Positions 57,896-64,000 of a DNA stretch of 64,000 nucleotides are shown here, piece after piece. This DNA comes from Bacillus sp. SB49 (GTDB lineage: Bacteria > Bacillota > Bacilli > Bacillales > Halobacillaceae): positions 2,269,501 to 2,333,500 of the forward strand of contig NZ_CP048117.1 of the NCBI RefSeq assembly GCF_000469135.2, given 5' to 3'. Positions within the stretch are counted from its first letter, which is position 1, and each line of letters starts with the position of its first letter. Under the pieces are notes generated by a model. It made no database searches and was not told the origin of the DNA. It saw nothing but the letters and a program-made list of their open reading frames with translations. A program made the translations under genes and the position numbers.

Positions 57896-58471
57896 TCAAG
57901 GAGCCCTTATACTGTCCCTCATATTCTCAAGGGTCTTCTCTCCTATCCCGGGTACATTCACTAGATCATCAACAGATGCAAAAGGGCCGTTCTCTTCCCT
58001 GTATTGGATGATCGCCTCAGCCTTAGAAGGACCAATTCCCGGTAGTGTCTCCATTTCCGCCGCAGTCGCTTGATTGACGGCCAGCTTCTCTCCCACCGCT
58101 GAAGCACTCGGACCGGGTACGGCCGCTTCTTCAGCAGCACTCGGTACCAAAACGACCATCTCGTCCTGGAGGATCTGTGCTAAATTCACCTGAAGCGGGT
58201 CTGCAAATTCCGTCATACCGCCCGCCTCACGAATTACATCGTCCACCCGCATTCCCGGGCGGACGACATATACGCCCGGCTTGCTCACTTCTCCCTTTAC
58301 ATCCACACGGAACGTTGCAGTCTCTTCTTGCTTCGCCTCTGCTTCCTCTTCGTGTTTAGCTTCCACTTTCTCTACCGCTGCCGGTGTAGGTGACATCGAT
58401 TCCCGCCAGTAAAGAAGAAGAATGATCAAGAGAGGGGCTCCCAGCCATAGGTACCTTTTCCATTTGGTCAT
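57896..58471 (-). CDS. comEA: DNA receptor ComEA
   Basis: Membrane-anchored double-stranded DNA receptor for transformation. 191 residues from ATG 58471 (AAAGGAGG upstream): membrane anchor (about 6-24), Glu/Ala-rich linker, a SLBB-type domain (VDVKGEVSKPGVYVVRPGMR, about 55-110) and a C-terminal pair of helix-hairpin-helix motifs (LPGIGPSKAEAII and VPGIGEKTLENM). A 59-residue upstream extension in frame runs into comER and is rejected. Confidence 0.95.
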   Translation of the reverse strand: MTKWKRYLWLGAPLLIILLLYWRESMSPTPAAVEKVEAKHEEEAEAKQEETATFRVDVKGEVSKPGVYVVRPGMRVDDVIREAGGMTEFADPLQVNLAQILQDEMVVLVPSAAEEAAVPGPSASAVGEKLAVNQATAAEMETLPGIGPSKAEAIIQYREENGPFASVDDLVNVPGIGEKTLENMRDSIRAP

Positions 58472-58547
58472 GGCAGTGGACCTCCTTTCATATATTTGAT
58501 TTTGGAGAATATGGATAATTAGATAAGGATAAAGGGAGGGATTCCAT

Positions 58548-59360
58548 TTGAATATAGGAATCATCGGAACTGGAAACATGGGAAATCTGCTGGTAACCAG
58601 TTTTATTAGAAGTGGTGCGGTCGCAGAAAAAGACATTACCATATTCAACCGGACGCCGGCAAAAGCGGACGCATTAAAAGATCAATTCCCAACCATTCAG
58701 GTGGCGGAAAATTTAGCGGCCCTTCAGAAGAACAGCGATATCGTATTCCTTTGTGTGAAACCGCATAACTACAAGGATGTGTTGGATGCCTTAAAAGCAG
58801 GATGGAGCGAACAGCAATGCCTCATTTCCATTACAAGCCCGGTCTCTGTTTCACAGCTGGAAGAGGTGACTCCGTGTCAGGTCGCAAGAATCGTCCCTTC
58901 GATCACAAATCACGCACTGGCAGGAGTAAGTCTGTTCACATTCAGCGACAGAGTGACAGCATCCAACCGTGCTCTGTTAGAAAAATTATTTGAAAACATT
59001 TCCACGCCGATAGATATCCAAGAAGAACATATCAGAGTCTCTTCCGATATCGTTTCGTGCGGTCCAGCCTTCATCAGTTATTTACTTAGTAATTGGATTA
59101 AGGCAGCAGGAGAAGTTGCCGGCCTGCCGGAAGATAAAGCGACGGCATTGACCGAAGAAATGGTGGTGGGACTTGGAGAGCTGCTCTCCCAAAAGGTGAT
59201 GACCCTTGAAGAGCTGATGGCCAAAGTGACCGTGAAGGGCGGGGTTACCGGAGAAGGACTTCAGGCGTTGGAAGACAATATAGGTCCTTTGTTTCAAAAG
59301 ATGTTTGAAGCAACCCAGAAGAAGCATAAAGAGGATAAAGCAACAATTGATTTAAGCTAA
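58548..59360 (+). CDS. comER: ComER, pyrroline-5-carboxylate reductase-like
   Basis: P5C reductase-family protein of 270 residues divergent from comEA, as in B. subtilis. N-terminal Rossmann motif IGIIGTGNMGNLL, C-terminal dimer domain with TVKGGVTGEGLQAL, a variant of the usual P5CR SPGGTT motif, so true reductase activity is doubtful. Start is TTG 58548 with GGGAGG eight bases upstream. In B. subtilis comER influences sporulation and biofilm timing. Confidence 0.92.
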   Translation: MNIGIIGTGNMGNLLVTSFIRSGAVAEKDITIFNRTPAKADALKDQFPTIQVAENLAALQKNSDIVFLCVKPHNYKDVLDALKAGWSEQQCLISITSPVSVSQLEEVTPCQVARIVPSITNHALAGVSLFTFSDRVTASNRALLEKLFENISTPIDIQEEHIRVSSDIVSCGPAFISYLLSNWIKAAGEVAGLPEDKATALTEEMVVGLGELLSQKVMTLEELMAKVTVKGGVTGEGLQALEDNIGPLFQKMFEATQKKHKEDKATIDLS

Positions 59361-59391
59361 ATAACGTATTCGACAAAAGCTGCCTGTTTCC

Positions 59392-59429
59392 TGCAAAAAA
59401 AAAGAGTCCGACTAAAAATCGGACTCTTT
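59392..59429 (-). terminator. Terminator of the yqeH-yqeM operon
   Basis: Stem AAAGAGTCCGA / TCGGACTCTTT (59401-59411, 59419-59429). On the minus strand it is followed by nine Ts, so it mainly serves the yqeM operon; it can also stop comER. Confidence 0.9.
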
Positions 59430-59593
59430 GCAGGCTGTGGAGCAACTTCAACTTCCAATCATATATGATCAACAGACTTAGCTTCCTTAACATAGAACGT
59501 TTATTTTTCAGAAAAAAACGCCTCGGCTAAAATTTATTAAGGCAGATGCCTCAGTGGAATGGTCCCCATTTAGAGGAGTTCCTCCTATAGATA

Positions 59594-60331
59594 TCATTTG
59601 CTTTCCTTTTGACAAACGAACAGAAGCCTATCTCCTTCTTGTGAAGGCTGTTTACGAAAGTCGGCATAAATGCCTTTCAAAAGAAAGCCTGCATCTTTGA
59701 GCCAGGTTGCCAAATCTTCTGTCTGGTACCCCTGTTGGTAGTGAACTTCATCAAAACGATTATACAAACCATTCGTCTGAACGAAGAACGTCAAATCATG
59801 GACGAAGCTGTTCTCTTTTTCACCAGGATCACAAAACCATACATAAGATAAATCGTCATACACTTCGGCAAATGTGGCACCTAAAAGGTCTTGTTGAATA
59901 TGCTCTATAGAATGAACATCAAACAAGAATAGACCATCCTTACCAAGAGCTTCGTGAATATGGCGGAAAGAATCCTTTACCGCATCCTCTTCTGTTACGT
60001 AGTTGATAACATCACAGTAACTGATGATACAATCTACATCATGGAAGCCACTCAAGGATGTCATATCCTGCCTATGCCAGGCAATCGGAGCCTTTGGATC
60101 CTTTTGCTGAGCAATGGTCAGCATATCGGAAGAAAGATCGATGCCCGTCATATGGTATCCACGTTTGTGAAGGCGATGGGTGATTTCACCGGTTCCACAA
60201 CCCAGATCAATAATGGCTGCAGCTTTCGGATGGAATTTCTTCAGCATACGATCCGTGAATTCAACCCAGCGGTCATAAGGAGCATCCTCCATCAGACGAT
60301 CATATACTTGCGCCATCTCCCTATAGCTCAC
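59594..60331 (-). CDS. yqeM: SAM-dependent methyltransferase YqeM
   Basis: Class I methyltransferase of 245 residues. Rossmann motif I IIDLGCGTGEITHRL (about 40-54), motif II TGIDLSSDML, and DCIISYCDVINY follow. Substrate unknown. It lies two bases after the rsfS stop, in the conserved yqeH-to-yqeM ribosome-biogenesis cluster. No candidate substrate is visible from context alone. Confidence 0.9.
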   Translation of the reverse strand: MSYREMAQVYDRLMEDAPYDRWVEFTDRMLKKFHPKAAAIIDLGCGTGEITHRLHKRGYHMTGIDLSSDMLTIAQQKDPKAPIAWHRQDMTSLSGFHDVDCIISYCDVINYVTEEDAVKDSFRHIHEALGKDGLFLFDVHSIEHIQQDLLGATFAEVYDDLSYVWFCDPGEKENSFVHDLTFFVQTNGLYNRFDEVHYQQGYQTEDLATWLKDAGFLLKGIYADFRKQPSQEGDRLLFVCQKESK

Positions 60332-60332
60332 T

Positions 60333-60686
60333 TTAACTGCCGATCCCTTCTACAGGAACAGTATCCGCATCTCCCCATAGTCTTTCGAGGTTATAATAGT
60401 GGCGTTCATCTTTGTGGAAAATGTGACAAACAACGTCATTCAGATCCACCAGTATCCAACGCGCCTGCTCAAAACCTTCCATTCTTTTCACTTCGATCCC
60501 TTGCTCTTCGGCCTGGTTTTTCAATTCCCTTGCAATCGCCTGCACTTGACGTTCATTTGATCCCTCACAGATCAGAAAATAATCGGCAATCAGCGATACT
60601 TCGGCCATATCTAGTACGACAATGTCGTTTGCTCTTTTTTCGTCACAGGCCTGTGCGGCCAGTGTCACTAGTTCTTTGCTTTCCAA
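60333..60686 (-). CDS. rsfS: Ribosomal silencing factor RsfS
   Basis: 117-residue protein that binds L14 of the 50S subunit and blocks subunit joining in starvation. Signature NDIVVLDMAEVSLIADYFLI then EGSNERQVQAIA and GWILVDLNDVVCHIF type motif are present (here ARWILVDLNDVVCHIF). Start is TTG 60686 with GGAGG seven bases upstream. B. subtilis yqeL. Confidence 0.95.
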   Translation of the reverse strand: MESKELVTLAAQACDEKRANDIVVLDMAEVSLIADYFLICEGSNERQVQAIARELKNQAEEQGIEVKRMEGFEQARWILVDLNDVVCHIFHKDERHYYNLERLWGDADTVPVEGIGS

Positions 60687-60736
60687 TGAGTTTCCTCCCT
60701 TAATCCTCCATAACTTTTATCCTTTAAGAATAAAAG

Positions 60737-61297
60737 TTAGATTAAATCATTATATGCATGAAACGTGTCCGGATAAACGGTCCTTTCCTTACTAATTAGA
60801 AATACGATGGTATTCTTCAAGGCAAGGGCACATGCTTGCTCCAGATTAGTTTCTGCAATTTCCCGCACTTCATCAACCCCGGGGAAGTTACGGCCAGGTT
60901 CTATATAATCAGCCAGAAATACGACCTTGTCTAATGGAGACATGTGTTTCTTTCCTGTGGTATGGTAAGTGATCGCCGAAAGAACCGCCTCATCTTCGAG
61001 TCCCAGCTCCTGTTCCAGCATCAATGCCCCTACAGGTCCGTGCCACAATTCGTGGTGGTAATGCAGCAGGTCTTTCGGCAGGCGCCTGTCCTGCTTAATC
61101 CAGCGCTCCATCAAGTTTCTGGGCATATACTTTGCATAATCGTGGAGGGCTGCAGCAAGCTCCGCCTGCGATTTATCCACTCCGAAACGGGAAGCAAGCT
61201 CAATCGCAGTGTCCGCCACCCTTACTGTGTGTTCATACCGCTCCGGCTTTAAATACGGTTTCACATATGCCAGCGCTTGTTCACGAGTCAGTTTCAT
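60737..61297 (-). CDS. yqeK: HD-domain hydrolase YqeK (symmetrical Ap4A hydrolase type)
   Basis: 186-residue HD phosphohydrolase with H-HD-D ligands visible in RYEHTVRVADTAIELA, ALHDYAKYM and YHHELWHGPVGA. Characterised YqeK proteins cleave Ap4A symmetrically. ATG 61297 has AAGGAG ten bases upstream; an ATG nine bases earlier touches the Shine-Dalgarno. Overlaps the end of nadD, indicating coupling. Confidence 0.92.
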   Translation of the reverse strand: MKLTREQALAYVKPYLKPERYEHTVRVADTAIELASRFGVDKSQAELAAALHDYAKYMPRNLMERWIKQDRRLPKDLLHYHHELWHGPVGALMLEQELGLEDEAVLSAITYHTTGKKHMSPLDKVVFLADYIEPGRNFPGVDEVREIAETNLEQACALALKNTIVFLISKERTVYPDTFHAYNDLI

Positions 61298-61853
61298 ATA
61301 GACCATACTCCTTCATGTATTGTGTGACGGATTCGGGGACTATATAGCGGATACTCTTTCCGGCAGCGACCCTCTCCCTGATCACAGTCGAAGAAATGTC
61401 TACAGATGGGATATCGACGAATTCGACGGGTATTTCATGGCTGCGTTCATACCCAGGGCGGTTCACCCCTACAAACTGGACGATATCCACCAACTCCTCA
61501 ATCCTGTTCCACTTCGGCAGATGTTCTACCATGTCTCCGCCGATAATGAAATAGAAAATGACTTCCGGATACAGCCGCTTTAAATCACGCATGGTATCGA
61601 CTGTATAAGACGTGCCTTCCCGCTTTCTTTCAATATCACACACTCGGAAGTCCGGATGGCCGCTGATGGCACGTTCCACCATGGCCACCCGCTTATCGGC
61701 ATCCGTAGAAGCCTCTTCCTTGTGCGGTGGAATATAAGAAGGCATGAACCAAACCTCGTCGAGGCCCATTTCTTCATACACATACTCGGCCATCGTTAAG
61801 TGTCCGAGGTGGGGTGGATCGAAGGTTCCGCCGAGTATTCCAATCCTCTTCAT
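61281..61853 (-). CDS. nadD: Nicotinate-nucleotide adenylyltransferase
   Basis: NAD synthesis: NaMN plus ATP to NaAD. 190 residues with GGTFDPPHLGHL (8-19), the nucleotidyltransferase (T/H)xGH-type motif, FMPSYIPPHK, and the C-terminal ISSTVIRER. GGAGTT upstream. B. subtilis yqeJ in the same cluster order. Confidence 0.97.
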   Translation of the reverse strand: MKRIGILGGTFDPPHLGHLTMAEYVYEEMGLDEVWFMPSYIPPHKEEASTDADKRVAMVERAISGHPDFRVCDIERKREGTSYTVDTMRDLKRLYPEVIFYFIIGGDMVEHLPKWNRIEELVDIVQFVGVNRPGYERSHEIPVEFVDIPSVDISSTVIRERVAAGKSIRYIVPESVTQYMKEYGLYETDS

Positions 61854-61865
61854 ATCTAAACTCCT

Positions 61866-62156
61866 TTAAGGTAGTTCGATTTGTTTGTTTTCTTCGGATT
61901 CTTTATACAAAATAATCGTGTTTCCAATCAGTTGAACGAGCTCAGCTCCTGTTGCTTCTACAATTTCGTCAGCCACCTGACGATTATCCTCAAAGCAGTT
62001 TTGGAGAATACTCACTTTAATTAACTCCCGTTTCTCCAGCGCTTCACTGATTTGAACGGTCATATTTTCATTAACACCCGCTTTACCTACTTGAAAAATA
62101 GGCTGAATCGGATGAGATATTGTTCTCAGATGCTTTTTCTGTTTACTTGTTAACAT
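61866..62156 (-). CDS. yhbY: Ribosome-assembly RNA-binding protein YhbY
   Basis: 96-residue CRM-domain protein associated with 50S precursors. The GxxG loop is in FQVGKAGVNENM; KRELIKVSILQNC and TGAELVQLIGNTIILYK follow. B. subtilis yqeI, between aroE and nadD. Confidence 0.95.
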   Translation of the reverse strand: MLTSKQKKHLRTISHPIQPIFQVGKAGVNENMTVQISEALEKRELIKVSILQNCFEDNRQVADEIVEATGAELVQLIGNTIILYKESEENKQIELP

Positions 62157-62157
62157 T

Positions 62158-62994
62158 CTATACCCCTTTCAACTTTTGTTCGAACTCTTGAAGCAGCAGC
62201 TTGGACTCGGGACTGGTCCCTGTCCAAATGGAAAATGCATAAACTGCTTGCTGCAAAAGCATTTCATGGCCAAAATGGAGACGAGCTCCCCTCTTATCTG
62301 CTTCTGCCAGCAGTTTCGTCTTCATAGGACGATAAACAATATCGCTCACAACCGTCCCTTTTGTCAAGCGTTCCATAGCTATTATAAGGCTGTCTTCCTC
62401 AGGACTCATTCCTACAGTAGTTGTCTGGATAACCAGATCATACATGCCGAGTGTCTGCTCTGCGTCCGCTAAAGTAACAGCATCTGCTTTCCCATCAAAC
62501 GGCAGCTCCTTGATCAGTTTCTCCGCGCGTTCTACGGTACGGTTAGATACGTTGACCTCCCGTATCCCTTCGCGTATTAATGCTTCGAATATACCACGCG
62601 CTGCGCCGCCGCTCCCGAGAAGAAGAGCTTTTGCACTGCCGTTGAATAAATCAGGATAGCGCTGCTTCAAAGAATAGACGAATCCGATTCCGTCTGTGTT
62701 ATATCCGATCCAGCCCTCTTCCGTACACTTTACCGTATTGACCGCTCCAAGGTGGCGGGCGCTCGTGTCCAAGCCGTCCAGGTGTGCTATTATTTTCTCT
62801 TTATAAGGAACGGTTACATTAAACCCGTCAAGATTTTGCGTCTTCAGCCATGCCATTCGCTCATCAAATTGTTCCGGATCTATATCATAAAGTTTATATT
62901 CCCCGTTTAAACCTTGCTGTTGCATAAGCTGGTTATGAATCCAAGGCGACAAAGAGTGTCCGACCGGATGTCCAATCAATCCTAAGTTCAACAA
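62158..62994 (-). CDS. aroE: Shikimate dehydrogenase
   Basis: Reduces 3-dehydroshikimate to shikimate with NADPH in aromatic amino-acid synthesis. 278 residues: N-terminal substrate domain with GHSLSPWIHN, GFNVTVPYKE (catalytic Lys) and a Rossmann domain GSGGAARGI; NRTVERAE binds NADP phosphate. Eleven bases after yqeH, one base before yhbY. Confidence 0.97.
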   Translation of the reverse strand: MLNLGLIGHPVGHSLSPWIHNQLMQQQGLNGEYKLYDIDPEQFDERMAWLKTQNLDGFNVTVPYKEKIIAHLDGLDTSARHLGAVNTVKCTEEGWIGYNTDGIGFVYSLKQRYPDLFNGSAKALLLGSGGAARGIFEALIREGIREVNVSNRTVERAEKLIKELPFDGKADAVTLADAEQTLGMYDLVIQTTTVGMSPEEDSLIIAMERLTKGTVVSDIVYRPMKTKLLAEADKRGARLHFGHEMLLQQAVYAFSIWTGTSPESKLLLQEFEQKLKGV

Positions 62995-63005
62995 AGGAAC
63001 CCCTC

Positions 63006-64000
63006 CTATATCAAAGACTCTCTTAAAGATACCTTCACACCCTCAGGAGCATACGCCTGAACGGTCACTCCACCTTCAGGAACGGTTATCCATCCAAGAC
63101 CTGAAAAGACGATATCCGTCTTATCCTCTTTGATCTTTAATGTGTGCCCTTTTAACGGCGGGAGTTTTTCCTTGGTTGCAGCATCTGGTGGAGAAAGCAG
63201 CTCTCCCAGGTGGTTCTGATACAAATCATCAGCCTTTTCCAACTTTGTCCTATGGATGGAGAGTTCATTGGAAACGTAACATATAAATGAACTTCTGGAG
63301 CCGGTCTCAAAGTCAAGTCTGGCAAGTCCACCAATGAACAATGTCTGCTCTTCGTTTAATTGGTACACCTTTGGCTTAACTTCTTTACGCGGTGTAATTA
63401 ACTTTAGATCCTTATCTGATACATAATGAGCCATTTGATGACGGTGGATAACACCAGGCGTATCATAGAGTGAACTGTCATTATCCAGAGGAATATCAAT
63501 AAAGCCGAGTGTTGTGCCAGGGAAATAGGAAGTTGTAATAGCGTCTTTCACTCCAGATGTATTTGAGATCAATGTATTAATAAACGTTGATTTACCAACG
63601 TTCGTCGTTCCGACCACATAAACATCTCCGCCATTTCGGTAACGGTCGATTGCCGCTGAGAGGGTCTCTATGCCTTCGTTTTTCTCCGCGGAAATTAGAT
63701 AAACATCTTCGACTTCCAAACCATTCTCTCTTGCCGACCGCTTCAACCAATGTTTAACCTTACCGTGGTTGACCGACTTTGGAAGGACATCCATCTTATT
63801 ACCAACAAGCAGAACCGGATTGTTACCCGTCAGACGTTTCAATCCTGGAATAAAGCTTCCGTTAAAGTCGAAGATATCAACAAGCTGGACAATTAATCCG
63901 TCTGTTGCGCTTATTTGATTAAGCATTTCCAGAAAATCATCATCCTGATATGGAACGTCCTGCACTTCATTGTAATGTTTGAGGCGGAAGCATCGTTTAC
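63006..64000 (-). CDS. yqeH: Ribosome-biogenesis GTPase YqeH, 5' end outside window
   Basis: Circularly permuted GTPase for 30S assembly. The visible 331 codons begin with the second half of the zinc finger (KRCFRLKHYNEVQD) and show the permuted order: G4 GNKMD, G5-like ISAEKNEG, G1 GTTNVGKS, G2 TTSYFPGTT, G3 DTPG. The reading frame is open to the right edge, so the start lies beyond 64000; a GTG at 63965 is internal. Expected full length about 365-370 residues. Confidence 0.95.
   Translation of the reverse strand, partial: KRCFRLKHYNEVQDVPYQDDDFLEMLNQISATDGLIVQLVDIFDFNGSFIPGLKRLTGNNPVLLVGNKMDVLPKSVNHGKVKHWLKRSARENGLEVEDVYLISAEKNEGIETLSAAIDRYRNGGDVYVVGTTNVGKSTFINTLISNTSGVKDAITTSYFPGTTLGFIDIPLDNDSSLYDTPGVIHRHQMAHYVSDKDLKLITPRKEVKPKVYQLNEEQTLFIGGLARLDFETGSRSSFICYVSNELSIHRTKLEKADDLYQNHLGELLSPPDAATKEKLPPLKGHTLKIKEDKTDIVFSGLGWITVPEGGVTVQAYAPEGVKVSLRESLI

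Noticed and set aside
58472-58648. 59-residue N-terminal extension of ComEA
   Set aside because: Runs through the comEA-comER intergenic region and into comER; the internal ATG has AAAGGAGG and the proper membrane anchor.

Overview
This 64 kb window is a chromosomal core segment of an endospore-forming, naturally competence-equipped Bacillaceae (Firmicutes). Gene content and order follow the Bacillus subtilis yqg-yqf-yqe region almost gene for gene (pstS-pbpA-yqgE-sodA; ispG; nfo-cshB; ispH; yqfO-trmK-cccA; sigA-dnaG; ccpN-yqfL; glyQS; recO-era; the dnaK operon; comE; yqeM to yqeH). Sporulation genes (yqfC, yqfD, spoIIP, gpr) sit beside comEA/EB/EC/ER, a T-box glycyl-tRNA synthetase leader and a perfect CIRCE operator. 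A Halobacillus-like halotolerant bacillus would fit, but that genus-level guess is inference only. Several genes start with TTG or GTG behind a good Shine-Dalgarno sequence.

Layout, left to right. 1-5.5 kb: the 5' end of pstC, pstS with a textbook array of PhoP boxes, the class B penicillin-binding protein pbpA, an MFS transporter and sodA, all on the minus strand. 5.8-6.3 kb: five tRNAs (Met, His, Ile-CAU, Ser, Phe in transcription order). 6.4-10.8 kb: a small accessory stretch absent from the B. subtilis locus, holding a Na/Pi cotransporter, a divergent chemoreceptor and a stand-alone NfeD protein. 11-16.6 kb: isoprenoid genes ispG and ispH on the plus strand, interleaved with yqfX, yqfT, nfo and cshB. 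16.7-24.9 kb: yqfO-trmK, cytochrome c550, an unrecognised membrane protein, the yqxD-dnaG-sigA macromolecular-synthesis operon, then the ccpN-yqfL pair. 25-30.6 kb: glyQS with its T-box, recO-yqzL-era and dgkA. 30.6-39.4 kb: ybeY, pgpH, phoH, yqfD, yqfC, an unknown 160-residue protein, floA-nfeD behind a sigma-W-type promoter, and rpsU-yqeY. 39.5-47 kb: deoC, rsmE, prmA and hrcA-grpE-dnaK-dnaJ. 47-53 kb: hemW-lepA, yqxA-spoIIP-gpr, and rpsT on the plus strand. 53.5-64 kb: holA, yqzM (+), comEC-EB-EA, comER (+), and yqeM-rsfS-yqeK-nadD-yhbY-aroE-yqeH, the last cut by the window edge.

The genes form several coherent modules: phosphate uptake (PhoP-controlled pst, possibly the Na/Pi transporter), ribosome and translation (rpsU, rpsT, era, ybeY, rsfS, yqeH, yhbY, lepA, rsmE, prmA, rpsU-yqeY, glyQS, tRNAs), protein folding (CIRCE/HrcA operon), membrane organisation (FloA/NfeD), the MEP isoprenoid pathway, DNA uptake, and sporulation or germination. 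Four small genes that length cut-offs miss were read directly: the pstC 5' end, yqzL, rpsU and yqzM.

I do not see a new multi-gene system, prophage, insertion sequence, CRISPR array or defence island. The observations most worth a check are regulatory or concern departures from the usual gene order: a promoter-hairpin-T-tract arrangement in front of holA, the sodA palindrome, the chemoreceptor with an altered tip, the unknown membrane protein beside sigA, the unknown protein downstream of floA, and replacement of the yqeW-yqeV (mtaB) pair by deoC.
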